From: Eunapius fragilis
Lineage: Eukaryota > Porifera > Demospongiae > Spongillida > Spongillidae
DNA: 64,000 nucleotides
Direction: 5' to 3'
Assembly: GCA_963681505.1 (NCBI GenBank)
Contig: OY811976.1
Span: forward strand, 7,403,824 to 7,467,823
Both the position numbers and the translations under genes were made by a program. This document shows, piece after piece, positions 1 through 11,028 of the stretch. Numbering within the stretch: the stretch's first letter is position 1; each line of letters begins with the position of its first letter. The notes under the pieces were generated by a model that was not told the origin of the DNA, searched no databases, and was given only the letters and a program-made list of their open reading frames with translations.

Positions 1-227
1 AGCAGGTCTCACGTTGCTTCTTGTGAGCAAGTTGTTCCGGACGATGTTTTTGTCTAGTAACTTTAAGGTATTTGATTTATTGTGATATATATATATACAT
101 TAATGGTTATTATTATTAAAAGCATCATACGGCAAATACAGCAGCAGTAATAGTTATTACATATCATTAGACTACATATAAACTAAGTATGTACTGTATG
201 TACAGTTCCACTCTAAAGCTACACTCT
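1..227. other. AT-rich edge, no gene seen
   Basis: AT-rich sequence with a short TA microsatellite near 85-100 and scattered ATT triplets. It lies directly behind the 3' end of the minus-strand LINE copy that follows, so part of it may be that element's 3' tail. No open frame or RNA gene is visible. Confidence 0.5.
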
Positions 228-1669
228 TTAACCTGGAACGCATCTTCTAGACAGGATTGCCCTAGCTACTGACCTCACTAATGAAGTATTCAACCGCCCA
301 TAAATCTCTGTCAGGACCTTTGCCTTGGGGCAGTGCAGGGAGATTGAGAGGATGGAAGCTAGTCTAGCGAAGGTGTTCTGGGCCTCTTTACCCCAGTTCC
401 CATACGATTCCACTGCCAGAGGAACGCATACCCACCCTAGCTCCTGACACTTCGGGTCATTGGAAGAGTGCTTTCGGCACTCTGCTTTGTGAGCTGCAAC
501 ACCTGCTGAATTACACGCGTCATGCAAAGTGGCAGGAGTGAGTGGGGAGGTAACAGTAACATCGAAGGCTGCTGGCTTCGCCCTTTCCCATGCATCGACT
601 AGCACATCAGCTGGACGGGAGTTACTCTGGACTCTTGAAAGGCCTTGACCAACCTCCACTCTTACCGATAGGTGAGCACGACGACAAAACTCTGCAAAGA
701 TGTTTCGCAGGCGATTGTGTCTGATGACAACGTCCCCACCATGTCTGCATGATACCGCATGATGTCCGAGAGGATCCAAAGTGATATCGGGGCAGAATGG
801 GCACACTGATTGAATAGAAGAGTTCATACCTAGCCACCACAACACTGCAATTTGGTACTCGGCTGGATCAAGATGCAAGCCCAAACCCACCGAGGGGACA
901 ACTGAAAGCCAAGAGCTGGCATGAGGAGCAGAGGCAGAGAGAAGTCTTGCCTTATTGGCAGGAGAGGAAGTCATCAAGATAGACTGAAAAAGATGATCAT
1001 CCAACTTCTTGCACAAGGCATGCTGGGACAGAGGAGAGGACAAAACAGACTCCACTGTGATGACCTCTGCAGGGGACACAAGGCTGTTGAACTTCGAAAT
1101 AGCGCTCAACAAGTGGCGATTACTAGCACTACCAAAACCTGAAGAAGACAATGATGAGATGAAGGCAGCACATGAGTGGTAGGATAAAGAACGAAAGCCA
1201 AGTCCTCCAAAGCTAAGGCTAAGTTGCGCTTGCTTCCAGTGATCGTCTGCGATGTCAGCTGCTATGCAAATAGAGAAACAACGTCTTACCTCCTCATCAA
1301 AGAACTTCAGGGACTCACATGAGAGGCTAGGCGGAGTGGTTCTGGCTAAATGCACTAATTTACAATAACTACCACAAATGCGAAGAAGAGAAGCTGCAAC
1401 ATGAAGGTCAGCGTCAGCCACCTCTACTAGGGCAGTGAGCAGCACCTTAGCCTTGGAACATTTCTCAGCAATGAAGTGAGAGCAATGCAAATAGTCACCT
1501 ATCGGTACCCCAAGGATCTCTAAGTTAGGCAAAAGAGATGACTTCACAGCTGGTGGAAACAAATGGTTGCCTTGGGGACTGAAAACTTCACATTTGGAGA
1601 AATTGATGACAATGCCAATATGAGGTCCCAGTTCTTCAATAAGATGCAAAGCACGTAGGACTGCAGACC
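228..1669 (-). pseudogene. LINE copy A: C-terminal part of RT / restriction-like endonuclease protein (R2/NeSL/HERO type)
   Basis: The frame is open for about 480 residues but the element is 5'-truncated. It begins just after the place where the catalytic LDDG of the reverse transcriptase lies in sister copies, so the palm motifs are missing. What remains is the RT thumb and linker, then a zinc-knuckle-like segment (CPFC, then HH and C) followed by RHNRLR. After that comes RPADVLV, about 14 residues, then AFDVTV, which matches the RPD...D core of the PD-(D/E)xK nuclease at the C-terminus of R2/NeSL/HERO LINEs. The frame ends at a normal stop with the family C-terminus (LVRSVARAILSR). It is oriented head-to-head with the next copy across an AT-rich junction (1670-1722). 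It cannot be active because the RT core is absent. Family assignment is by motif only. Confidence 0.8.
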
Positions 1670-1722
1670 TTTTACATTATGTATTGTGAAGTTTAAATCA
1701 CAAAATAAATAAATAATAAAAA

Positions 1723-2387
1723 GGCCTCAACCTGCACATGGACCCAGCCGAGTTCCAGGTGGCTCTCAAATGGTGGTTGGGCGTCGACACGTCACCTCAC
1801 CTTCGGTGCCCTCATTGCCCTGACCACCAGTTAGACCCTCTTGGTCACCATGCCTTAACGTGCAGGGGAGGTGGGGACGCTGTCCTGCGCCACAACAGCC
1901 TGCGTGATGTCGTTGCCCAATTCTGCCACAGGGCTCGCCTGGGTGGTCAACTCGAGGTGGGAGGAGGGACTGAGGCTGATGGTTCCCGAAGCCGGTCGAC
2001 TACCTGGTGCCCAATTGGTCCACAGGCAAACCAGCTGCTTTCGACATCACAGTGACCTCTCCGCTTAACCCTATTTCTTTGCCTGAAGCGAAGGTCACTG
2101 GTGGTTCTGCAGCTCGGATGGCCGAGATGCGCAAACACATCTCCAACGACCCCAAGTGCAGGGCCTTGGGGTGGGTTTGCATTCCACTGGCCGTCGAGAC
2201 CTATGGGTGCTGGGGAACAGAAGCCAGGGACTCCTTCTCTCGTTTAGCAGCTCGGCTGGCCTTACAGCTACATTGCAGCAAGTCCAAAGCCTTGGTCAGC
2301 ATTTACCAACGGCTGAACCTCACTTTGGTTCGCTGTGTAGCCAGGGCCTTACTTTCCCGTGTCGGCACCCAGACCCCAGAGGGTTAA
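1723..2387 (+). pseudogene. LINE copy B: 5'-truncated endonuclease end with frameshift
   Basis: Starts inside the protein at GLNLHMDPAEF and runs through the zinc-knuckle segment (CPHCPDH, HHALTC) and RHNSLRD. The frame shifts near 1985-2005, just at the nuclease core. The other frame then carries KPAAFDITVTSPL through to the end (RCVARALLSR). It shares only the last quarter or so of the full protein. Downstream, at 2466-2480, lies a (TAA)n run, the same sort of simple 3' tail seen behind other copies here. It is a dead fragment. The frameshift sits between RPAD and AFDITV, so the nuclease is broken. Confidence 0.78.
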
Positions 2388-2648
2388 AAACTTTAGTTTA
2401 GGACTCCCACGTGATGTCATTTTGTTCATGTTATTGATACGTGCTACTGTTTAATGTTATGTTTTAATAATAATAATAATGGCGAAAATAATAATACTAA
2501 TAGTAATAATCAATTTGACATCAGCATTAAATGATTGGGACAGGCTAAAGGTGACAAAGCTGCGGAGTTGACCCTGGGAGTGGCCGCGAAAGCAATAGAT
2601 TATTCAATTCTGACTAGGGCTACGCAAGGAGAAGATTGCTCTAAAGCC

Positions 2649-2788
2649 GACCATACACTAGGCAACATGTTGCGCGCAACACTATGAATTTTAGCGAAAT
2701 TCTAGTAAAATATCAGTAATCTAATGTTTACTGAAAATATAATTGGATTCATTGAGTTGCATGCAGCATTGTTGCCTAGTGTATGGTC
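2649..2788. mobile_element. Small terminal-inverted-repeat element (MITE)
   Basis: The 140-bp segment begins with GACCATACACTAGGCAAC and ends with its reverse complement (GTTGCCTAGTGTATGGTC). The interior is AT-rich and non-coding. The inverted ends are perfect over about 18 bp, as expected of a non-autonomous DNA transposon. Flanks show no clear target duplication, so the superfamily is not assigned. Confidence 0.7.
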
Positions 2789-3038
2789 ACCTTAAGGCTG
2801 TTTTGACAGACCACGCGAATCTTTCAAAAAAACACCGAAGTCTATCGAAGCTAGACCTGCAACCAGACCCAAGAATGCTCAAAGAGGCTTGCGCGAAAGA
2901 AAAGTGTGGGGTATTAGGGATGTGAATGCATTAGGGTGGGGAGAGATTAGAATAGTGTGTAATATTAATAAATAGAGTGGGAGACGTAAGATTAGTCTAC
3001 GTATTTCATGTATACTTGACAATTTTATTAATAATAAG

Positions 3039-3191
3039 GCAGCTCGGCTGACCCTGCAGCTGCAGTGCAGCAAATCAAAGACGTCGACCATCACGAACAT
3101 TTACCAGAGGCTTAACCTCACCTTAGTTCGATGCAATGCTAGAGCCTTGCTCTCCCGGTCAAGGTTGCAGCATGCAGAGGACACGGGTTGA
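3039..3191 (+). pseudogene. LINE copy C: extreme 3' end fragment
   Basis: A 51-codon remnant reads AARLTLQLQCSKSK and then NLTLVRCNARALLSR before a TGA stop. It matches the C-terminal end of the other restriction-endonuclease LINE proteins in the window, especially copy E. It follows an ATTAATAATAAG run, so this is a severely 5'-truncated insertion, the usual product of aborted target-primed reverse transcription. Confidence 0.72.
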
Positions 3192-4593
3192 AGGTAGCCT
3201 TCACAGTGTGAATTCAATTCACACGGTGAAGTCTACTTTTGGCGGCGTTGGTATAAGTCTTATACATCTGTATGCCTTTACGAAGGTAGGATTGTTCTTT
3301 TTCCTTTCAAGTACGTAGCAAGAGTAATTGAAGTTCTTTTGGCACTGTACCTTTTTCTACGACTGTGGAGGTGTTGACAGGCTAAAAGTTGTATATTTCT
3401 GTTGTGCATAGTGTGCTGCGTGTCCCCTGCTGTCATTTTTAGAGTCACCGTATCGCCTTAGGAGAGGCAAGCGAGCCAAAGGGAGAAATATTAAAAAATT
3501 ATTTTCGATATACGATAGGAAAACAAAGGCTTAATTAGCTCGTCCGAAAAGGCTATAAAGCACTCTTTGTTTTCAGGCCTAAATGCACACATTCAATAGC
3601 AGCGTTGGCCTTCGATCGGCCTCCGATTTTAAAGCCTTCATCTTGTAGGACTTGATCACTGTCAGTGTGAATCCGTAATCCCGACATCACAATCATCCCT
3701 ACAGTCTTGGCTTAAAACACCTGCTATGCTCTGCACCGTGTCGAGGAGTGGAGGTGTGACTAGTGTTGATTGGTCCCGTTTCCAATCCCTCTACTTTAAT
3801 ATCTATAGTATAATGTATAGGGGAGATCTATGCATTGCTTTTCAGACCAAGCATGCAGATTAATATGCATGTCTGAATTACCAGATTGCGTATTTTGCTG
3901 GAAATGAGAGCCTTTTACAATCAGGAACTACGTTAAAATCTCATTCCCAGACTAATTCTTGGAAGAGGGGATAGGACCAGTTTTTAAGTGCTCAAATTAT
4001 ACCAATCACTTTAGAATATCATCTTCAGGTATCAGATATATAAATAAAGCTGAAACTGATATATGTAATCATTGCGGAGTGCTAATTTAAAAGCGTTCCC
4101 ATGGCAACATCCATGTATAATTAGAATTGAGCACAGGTGGGATTCCTTTTGTTCACCACTTTTGCAGGGGTGGCGGAACCGGGGTAGGGAGGGGGGGCAG
4201 GCCGGCTTTTGCCGGACCAATTTTAATACCGAGCTTTAAAATATTTTTTCTTAAATGTATTTTCAGCCTATAAGCAGGTCTATGTATGTTGTTATGTACA
4301 AACGTGTTTTGGCTAGCAAAGTTGTTTTTGTCAAAATGCCTTCACGTCAACCAAAAGAGAGCTAAACGGCGACACCTGGAATACCTCGAAAATCGAGAGA
4401 ACGAGTTACAGTCCTCCCGCGCGGCCGAGTTCGGTATAATGCTGATCCTGAACAATAAGCGGGCGTCTGCTCGTGACAGTAATTGGGGGGAGGGGGGGGC
4501 GGGGGCATAAGTGCCCGATCTTCAATTAACGAGGCTACGTTATAACTATAACTTGTAAGCACTTATCAGTACCGGTATATGCAATAAATCAGA
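3192..4593. other. Non-coding stretch with one ORF relic
   Basis: No intact gene is visible. At 4336-4440 there is a broken coding relic: MPSRQPKE, a frameshift, then AKRRHLEYLENRENELQ. It resembles the basic N-terminus seen on the minus strand at 48714-48812. It lies just outside the foldback element that follows. G-runs occur at about 4188-4198 and 4484-4502. The rest is unassigned. Confidence 0.4.
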
Positions 4594-5687
4594 GAAAACA
4601 AAGAAAAACATTCTCTAACGAGAAAGTTGGTGGGATATAGGAATTGGAGGCAATGGTGGTGTAAAATGGAAGATAACAAAGTTTTGGGGAAAGAAAAACC
4701 GAGACAAAAATCCTATATTTAGCATGTGTAACTATAACAGAACCAAAAGAAGGCACGTCCTGCCGATATCCTCATCCCTAACGGGGAGTTGGGCAAGTCT
4801 GCGCAGCAACTGATCTTTGCATCACATCCCTAGACTGGGGCAGCCTAAGTCTATCACAGATGGATGGTAGATTGAACTTCACCCTGATCAGAGCCAACTT
4901 CTCTGTCTAGAGTATGTGTTTAACTTTGTTGTATCTAATGTACGTATTTCATGTATTAATATGCACTGCAAATGAGGTGGTTGCAATGGTAAACCAAGAA
5001 ATATTAAACCAGTGGTTTATATTTTAACTGGTTTCACGTTCAACCAAAGTGTCAAACCAATTTTGCGGTTTAATCCTTAAACGCAGCAATTTGGTTTAAA
5101 TTTGACTTGGTTTACGCTTTAAACCAATCGAGAAAACCAATTTTGAATTCATAGTCGCTGATTTCAAATGTTCTTATGCATAAGTAGTAACGATGTACAT
5201 AGTGAGTGAGGGGGGGGGGGGGGGGGGGGGGGGGGGAAGGTCACTATAGCTCCGCAGTTTAAGTTCTGGGTGAGGAATATAATTCCTGATATAGCCATAT
5301 GTACATGGGGCGTGTCTGGTCGTAACGCTATTAGGGGATAGCGAGCGCAGCTTGAATGCTAGTAAATGACTGAATGGATTTCCTTATTTGTTTCCTTTCT
5401 CTATGTTCCCTTATGGGCCTCTTCTCCCTTCAAGTACATCAAGGTCATGGATCATGTATACGCAACCTGTTGTTCCAAGTTTTCAGTCAGAAGATACGGA
5501 GTTATGGGGCTCAGAGTTTGACCGTTGCATAGTTATCTGTACCGCCGTACCCGCATGTATAATCATGCTAAATGTAGTCTTATTTCCCTTTCCCCAAAAC
5601 CTTGTTCCCTTCCTTTTTACACCACCTTTGCCTCAATTCCTATATCCCACCAACTTTCTCGTTAGAATGTTTTTCTCTACTTGTTAG
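4594..5687. mobile_element. Foldback element copy 1, arms split by about 0.8 kb
   Basis: The left arm (4594-4740) and right arm (about 5565-5687) are inverted copies carrying the family landmarks GAGAAAGTTGGTGGGATATA and CCTATATTTAGCA. The outer right end reads ..CTACTTG|TTAGCA, so in the reverse orientation the element starts CAAGTAG directly after an A, as in the other copies. The 0.8 kb between the arms is unrelated: a region rich in AAACCA/TGGTTT words (4990-5150), a 27-base G-run and unassigned DNA. It is either a loaded foldback element or an element split by later insertion. Confidence 0.65.
5210..5236 (+). repeat. Poly-G run, 27 bases
   Basis: Uninterrupted G homopolymer. Long G or C runs recur in the window (20114, 26200, 34319, 47433, 55872, 58875), often inside small inverted-repeat elements. 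Exact length is likely uncertain in any assembly. Confidence 0.9.
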
Positions 5688-5967
5688 CATTATGAATTAT
5701 TGAGTGATTTTTAATTAGGATAGTGGGGTGTAATCTTCAATGATTACTTTTGTTGTGCAATGAACTCCCAAAGTGACAACGAGTAATATCAGTGTGCGAA
5801 ATACCCCCTCCCTCCCCTTCCTCAGTAATAGAATCTGAATCATTGCCAAAAAAAAAAGTAATGGGGAGGGGAGGCAGGTAAACGGAAGAACAATCTACAT
5901 ACATGCGGGTCTTGATTACATCAAACCTGGTATTGCATACCAATTAGATACATGCACTTATATCAGT
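5688..5967. other. 3' flank of HSP70, no gene seen
   Basis: Holds the downstream side of the minus-strand HSP70 gene, including its 3' UTR. I see no AATAAA on the minus strand close to the stop codon. A 9-base A-run (5850-5858) and a pyrimidine-rich stretch are the only notable features. Confidence 0.4.
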
Positions 5968-7935
5968 TCAGTCCACTTCTTCAATGGTTGGGCCAGCCTT
6001 ACTGTCTTTATGTGTCCCTCCTCCTGTTGCATGTGATGATCCTCCTGATCCTGGCACTCCCCCAGGTGCTCCACCCCCTTGGGGAGCTCCACCCCCTTGG
6101 TACAGCTTCGACATGAGAGGCATGCACACCTTCTCCAGCTCCTTCCGCTTCTCCTCAAACTCCTCCGTTTCAGCACTCTGGTTCTTGTCCAACCAGCTGG
6201 TCACCTCCTGCACTTTGTCCAACAACTTCTTCCTGTCCTCCTCACTCAACTTGGTTTTCACGCTATCCTCCTCCATGGTAGTCTTCATTGAGAAAGCATA
6301 TGATTCCAAACTGTTCTTGGCAGCAATCTTAGCTCTCTGCCCCTCGTCTTGTGTTTTGAACTTCTCTGCCTCCTTCACCATGCGCTCTATGTCTTCAGCG
6401 CTCAACCTTCCCTTGTCGTTGGTGATGGTGATCTTGTTCTCCTTCCCCGTGCTCTTCTCCACTGCACTCACGTTCAGAATGCCGTTCCTGTCAATGTCAA
6501 AGGTCACCTCTATTTGAGGCACACCACGAGGGGCTGGTGGGATGTGCGACAGCTCGAACTTGCCCAGCGAGTTATTGTCCTTGGTCATGGCTCGCTCTCC
6601 TTCGAACACCTGGATCAGCACACTTGTCTGGTTGTCAGAATAGGTGGTGAAGGTCTGTGTCTCCTTCTTGGGAATGGTGGAGTTCCGCTTCAGAAGGGTT
6701 GTCATGACACCACCAGCTGTCTCCAGACCCAGTGAGAGGGGAATAACATCCAGGAGGAGGAGGTCCTGCACTTCCTGGCTCTTGTCTCCACTCAGAATTG
6801 CACCTTGGACAGCTGCTCCATATGCCACTGCCTCGTCAGGGTTGATGGACTTGTTCAGCTCCTTGCCATTGAAGAAGTCCTGGAGTAGCTTCTGGACCTT
6901 GGGGATACGAGTTGATCCACCAACCAGCACCACCTCATGGATCTGGGACTTGTCAAACTTGGCATCACGAAGGGCTTTCTCCACAGGCTCCAGTGTGCCT
7001 CTGAACAGGTCAGCATTCAGCTCCTCAAAGCGGGCCCTGGTGATGGTGGTGTAGAAGTCAATGCCCTCAAAGAGGGAGTCGATCTCGATGCTGGCCTGGG
7101 CACTGGACGAGAGGGTTCTCTTTGCTCTCTCACAGGCTGTACGAAGCCTGCGGATCGCTTTCTTGTTAGTGGACATATCTTTTTTGTATTTCCTTTTGAA
7201 CTCTTGGGTAAAGTGGGTCACCATCCTGTTGTCAAAGTCCTCTCCTCCAAGGTGGGTATCTCCTGCCGTTGACTTCACCTCAAAGATGCCCTCCTCTATG
7301 GTCAGGATTGAGACATCGAAGGTTCCCCCACCTAGGTCAAAGATGAGGATGTTCTGTTCGGCTTTCAGTTTCTTGTCCAGTCCGTACGCGATGGCGGCAG
7401 CGGTGGGCTCGTTGATGATTCGCAGCACGTTCAATCCCGCGATAACACCGGCGTCCTTCGTGGCCTGTCGCTGCGAGTCGTTGAAGTAGGCTGGAACAGT
7501 TACCACGGCGTCCGAAACGGTCTTGCCCAGGTAGGCCTCTGCCGTCTCCTTCATCTTGGTCAGCACCATGGAAGAGATCTCCTCGGGGAAAAACGTCTTT
7601 TTTTCGCATTTATACTCCACTTGAACTTTTGGACGACCTCCTTCGTTGACGACTGTAAAGGGCCAGTGCTTCATATCTGCTTGGACGGTGGCATCCTCAA
7701 ATTTTCTGCCAATCATGCGCTTGGCATCGAAGACCGTGTTATTGGGGTTCATGGCCACCTGGTTCTTGGCGGCATCTCCGATGAGACGCTCGGTGTCGGT
7801 GAAGGCGACATAGCTGGGGGTGGTACGGTTGCCCTGGTCGTTGGCTATGATTTCGACCTTGCCGTGTTGGAAGACACCCACGCAGGAGTAGGTCGTCCCG
7901 AGATCAATACCGATTGCTGGTGCCGTTTTAGACAT
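5968..7935 (-). CDS. HSP70: Cytosolic heat shock protein 70 (inducible HSPA1/HSPA8 type)
   Basis: An intact 655-residue ATP-driven protein chaperone with no introns. The nucleotide-binding domain (about 1-385) has all three family signatures: IDLGTTYS at residues 10-17, [12 protein letters not shown] near 200, and [16 protein letters not shown] near 335. The substrate-binding beta domain (about 395-510) and helical lid (about 510-610) follow, then a Gly-rich tail ([13 protein letters not shown]). The terminal EEVD marks the cytosolic/nuclear form that binds TPR co-chaperones such as HOP and CHIP. There is no signal peptide or KDEL, which excludes the ER form. The start is the canonical [13 protein letters not shown], and a TATA box and heat-shock element lie immediately upstream. 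Lack of introns and the perfect HSE argue for the stress-inducible type. It is the only clearly conserved single-copy host gene here and is surrounded by transposon debris without damage. Confidence 0.97.
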   Translation of the reverse strand: MSKTAPAIGIDLGTTYSCVGVFQHGKVEIIANDQGNRTTPSYVAFTDTERLIGDAAKNQVAMNPNNTVFDAKRMIGRKFEDATVQADMKHWPFTVVNEGGRPKVQVEYKCEKKTFFPEEISSMVLTKMKETAEAYLGKTVSDAVVTVPAYFNDSQRQATKDAGVIAGLNVLRIINEPTAAAIAYGLDKKLKAEQNILIFDLGGGTFDVSILTIEEGIFEVKSTAGDTHLGGEDFDNRMVTHFTQEFKRKYKKDMSTNKKAIRRLRTACERAKRTLSSSAQASIEIDSLFEGIDFYTTITRARFEELNADLFRGTLEPVEKALRDAKFDKSQIHEVVLVGGSTRIPKVQKLLQDFFNGKELNKSINPDEAVAYGAAVQGAILSGDKSQEVQDLLLLDVIPLSLGLETAGGVMTTLLKRNSTIPKKETQTFTTYSDNQTSVLIQVFEGERAMTKDNNSLGKFELSHIPPAPRGVPQIEVTFDIDRNGILNVSAVEKSTGKENKITITNDKGRLSAEDIERMVKEAEKFKTQDEGQRAKIAAKNSLESYAFSMKTTMEEDSVKTKLSEEDRKKLLDKVQEVTSWLDKNQSAETEEFEEKRKELEKVCMPLMSKLYQGGGAPQGGGAPGGVPGSGGSSHATGGGTHKDSKAGPTIEEVD

Positions 7936-7967
7936 TGCGATGTGTCGGTGTTTACACTACCCTCTCC

Positions 7968-7977
7968 ATTTATATAG
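7968..7977 (-). promoter_or_regulatory. TATA box of HSP70
   Basis: On the minus strand it reads CTATATAAAT, 33-42 bases upstream of the ATG. If transcription starts about 25-30 bases downstream, the leader would be only about 5-15 nt, which is very short for an HSP70 gene. Confidence 0.75.
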
Positions 7978-7995
7978 TCCTATGGGTTTGGTAGA

Positions 7996-8008
7996 TTCTA
8001 GAACATTC
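7996..8008 (-). promoter_or_regulatory. Heat-shock element of HSP70
   Basis: TTCTAGAACATTC is three perfect alternating HSF pentamer cores (TTC, GAA, TTC with 2-bp spacing). It lies about 20 bases upstream of the TATA box. This is the expected binding site for an HSF1 trimer and supports heat-inducible transcription of the adjacent gene. Confidence 0.9.
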
Positions 8009-8153
8009 TCTCGCTTCAATGTGGGTCAGTGCAAGGTATATGGTATGATTGATGCATGGGACTGAAGGCATAATTGTTATGTTGTTCGGTGCACGGACCG
8101 CTGCTATTGATGTGCGTGCATGCGTCATGCGTCCTATTGACTCGCTATGCTAC

Positions 8154-8495
8154 CTATAATATATGGATCGAGTCTGTAAAAAGTTCCATTAATCGCTGAA
8201 AGGTTGTTGGGGCATTGCACAACCCGAACGGCATCACCTTAAATTGAAACAAGCCAAATGGTGTTGCAAATGCAGTTTTATTCTTGTCGCACTCTTCCAC
8301 CCCCACCTGCCAATACCCACTTTCCAAGTCATGTGCTGAAAACCATGATGAGCCAGCCAGAACATCCAGTGTGTCATCAATACGGGGTAAAGGTTGCACA
8401 TCCTTCTTTGTAACTGCACTTTTCTTCACTAATACAATGGGTGATGCCCAAGGACTATGTGAATGTTCAATCACCCCCCTTTTTAAGCATATCAT
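8154..8495 (-). pseudogene. Ty3/Gypsy reverse transcriptase, N-terminal part, inverted
   Basis: A 113-residue open fragment carries RT motifs of the Ty3/Gypsy class: SPWASPIVLVKK, LESGYWQVGV and then FQFKVMPFGLCNAPTTFQRL. It stops just before the catalytic YLDD motif. That motif occurs on the opposite strand at about 8757, followed by the rest of RT and RNase H. The two halves of one RT therefore lie in opposite orientations, which indicates an inversion or two element copies joined tail to tail. No start codon is implied. Confidence 0.85.
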
Positions 8496-8690
8496 GTAAC
8501 ATACCCTGAACCCAGGGTAAATTGTCCGGGAAGAGTGTTGGCGGTAGGGACAGTTTACTCCTGATGGGGATATAGCTTACTCTGAAGCAGGGGAACAGGT
8601 TAGTGTCCTAGGACAACTTCCTCCGGAGTAAATGGTCCGGGCGGACACTTTACTTCGCGGGACAGTTTCCTCCATGACAGGACGTATTAG
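8496..8690. other. Inserted segment at the RT breakpoint
   Basis: Non-coding DNA with repeated words such as GGACAGTTTACTCC and GGACAACTTCCTCCGGAGTAA. Similar words (GGACAATTTACTCTGGAGTAA-like) recur at about 13316-13375 beyond the 3' end of the same Gypsy element. It is probably a shared repeat that flanks or invaded the element. Confidence 0.4.
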
Positions 8691-8750
8691 ATGTCTGGTT
8701 GAATATGAAATAACAAAAAAATACATGCTCTAGGTCCTAGTCCTTTCTGG

Positions 8751-9490
8751 CCTGCATTGGTGTACTTAGATGACATAATCATTTTTAGCAAGTTTGTAGA
8801 TGAGAATCTCAAACAGTTACAGCAGTTCTTCCAATGTCTGAGGGCAGTCAACTTAAAGATCAAGCCTAGCAAGTGTCAGTTATTTAGGAAGAGTGCGTGC
8901 TACCTGGGCCACATTGTGTCTGCAAAGGCATAGAGGCTGACCCTGAAAAAGTAGCAGCTGTTATGCAATGGCCACTGCTAAAGGCCAGAAGGATTTAAAA
9001 CAGTTCCTAGGCTTTATGTCACTGTACAGACGTTTTGTCCCTTATTACGGCTCCCCTAAACAAGTTGACTAAGAACAATGTTGAATGGGTTTGGGACCCA
9101 CATTGTGAACAAGCCTTTTGAAAACTTAAACAGGCGCTAACACATCTGCCAATTCTTATCTTTCCACGTAGTGATTGCACATTTCTTCTTGATGTAGATG
9201 CATGTGCAACTGGTGTAGGGGCAGTGCTCTCCCAGTATGTGGATGGTAAGGAGCATGTGGTGGCATATGCTAGTCGTGCATTGACAAAGGTGGAGAGGCG
9301 GTATTGTGTGACACGGCAAGAGATGCATGCTTTGGTTTGGGCTGTTAAACATTTTCGTGCATACCTGTATGGCTGCCCCTTCACAGTCAGAACGGATGAC
9401 CAGACATTGAAATGGTTGCAAAGCTTTAAGGAACCAGAGGGGCAGGTAGCTCGTTGGCTGGAAGCACTGGATGAGTATGATAGACGATAG
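8751..9490 (+). pseudogene. Ty3/Gypsy RT C-terminal part and RNase H, decayed
   Basis: Begins at PALVYLDDIIIFSK, the catalytic YxDD box, and continues through KIKPSKCQLF and YLGHIVS. Several stops and frameshifts interrupt 8930-9220. The RNase H domain is open from 9224 to 9490 (AYASRALTKVERRYCVTRQE, then HFRAYLYGCPFTVRTDDQTL). The order RT, RNase H, integrase is the Ty3/Gypsy order. The N-terminal RT half lies inverted just upstream. No gag or protease is recognisable. Confidence 0.85.
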
Positions 9491-9537
9491 TACACCGACC
9501 TGGAAGACAACATTGCAATGCAGATGGCCTTTCATGG

Positions 9538-10281
9538 ATGGAGTGCACACAGTGCGGGTTTCATTTTGAAGAGCAAGAACCTCTTGAACAGCTGTTGTTG
9601 GTCACACCTGAGGAGAGCTGGTTACCCTACTGGAATGAAAAGGAGCTATTGAAGTATCAGCAACAGGACCCTGATTTGAGCAGAGCTTCTGAATTGACTA
9701 CACAACACACATGGCCAACCACTGCGCCGCTTTCTAGTAGCCGCACACTGCAAAGCCTGTGGGCACAGAGGGAGCATCTGGTGATTTCTCTGCTGTACAG
9801 GCAGTGGGTGGATGCATTGGGAGGTGGTGAGAACCCATGTTTGCAGCTTGTGCTTCCTCGTGTCTTGGTTTCACAGGTATTGAAGCAGCTGCATGACTCT
9901 GCTACTGCTGGTCATTTGGGAGTGCAAAAGACCCTTGGTAAGATTCGAAGACGCTTCTACAGGGTGGGACAGCGCCAGGATGTGGAGGACTGATGTCGTC
10001 GCTGTGAGGCATGTGCAGCAAGGAAACCATCAGTGCCTGGTCGTGTTGCTCCTATGCAGTCGTCAGCCAGTGGGGCACCTTTCCAGCGTATTGCAATGGA
10101 CATTGTTGTTCCATTTCCACGGACGGATAAAGGTAGTGCATACATCTTAGTCATTGGGGACTACTTCACTACGTGGGTGGAGGCATACCCCATGAAGGAT
10201 ATGGACGCTGCATCAGTCGCTGTGTGCTTGTATGACTTCATTTGCAGATATGGAGCTCCAGATTTTTTGCACACTGATTAA
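9538..10281 (+). pseudogene. Ty3/Gypsy integrase, zinc-binding domain and first half of core
   Basis: After a linker, the H2C2 zinc domain reads HDSATAGHLGVQKTLGKIRR and then CRRCEACAARK, with an in-frame TGA at about 9991. The DDE core begins at AMDIVVPFPRTDKGS (first catalytic Asp) and reaches FLHTD (second catalytic Asp), where a TAA stop follows at once. A standard retroviral-type integrase fold, inactivated by at least two stops. It is continuous with the RNase H upstream. Confidence 0.85.
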
Positions 10282-10316
10282 GGCAAGAACGTTGAATCAA
10301 CCTTGATATCTGATTT

Positions 10317-11016
10317 GTGCATATTGTTAACACAAGAACCACCCCATACCATCCCCAGTCAGACGGAATGATTGAGCGCTTCAATCGCACCCTTCTGGGC
10401 ATGCTCTTATCTGGGATCTTGGAAGAGGACAGAAACTGGGAGCAGATCCTACCAGCAGTGATGATGGCCTACTGGACCAGTGTGCACAAAACAACGCATG
10501 TGTCCCTATTCATGCTTGTGTTTGGTCGAGAGGTACGTCTGCCTGTGGACGTTATGTTTGGCAACCCTCCTGCAGAGCTAACAAAGTGCAGCAGTATGCA
10601 TGCTTCGTAAATACCTTGGAGTCGGGGCATACCACATAGTACGGAAATACTTGGCAGTGGAATCTAGGATTCAGAAAGAGGGGTATGATCTCACAGTAAA
10701 AGGAGTGAGTCCAGCATACAAAGTTGGTGACCTGGTATGGCTGCGCTGCAAGGGGGAAGCCCCGCAAGCTGCATAGACCGTGGAAGGGTCCCTTTGTAAT
10801 AAAAAGTATGTTCAGTGATGTTGTGTTCCGTATTCAGCATCGTGATCCTCCACGCAAATGCCTTGTAGTTCATATCAACCGCCTGAAACCTTACTTGCTT
10901 TGTGGCAGGGATGCACAAGAAGGGACAGAGCAACTAAGCAAACAGAAGGAAGATGAACAGGACCCCTCATCTATGGACAAAGAAGTACGGGAGGCGGCTT
11001 TTCCAGATAGGATGAA
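10317..11016 (+). pseudogene. Ty3/Gypsy integrase, second half of core and C-terminal domain
   Basis: The frame resumes with TTPYHPQSDGMIERFNRTL, which holds the catalytic Glu of the DD35E triad. It then continues through NWEQILPAVMMAYWTS and FGREVRLPVDVMF. Further frameshifts lead to the C-terminal SH3-like region: KLHRPWKGPFVIKSMF, CLVVHINRLKPYL. Next comes a charged tail that runs without break into the 30-bp minisatellite. Confidence 0.82.
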
Positions 11017-11028
11017 GTGATTGTTGAG

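Noticed and set aside
5984..7489. Several plus-strand frames over the HSP70 gene
   Set aside because: Shadows of the GC-rich HSP70 coding sequence on the other strand; no independent family match.
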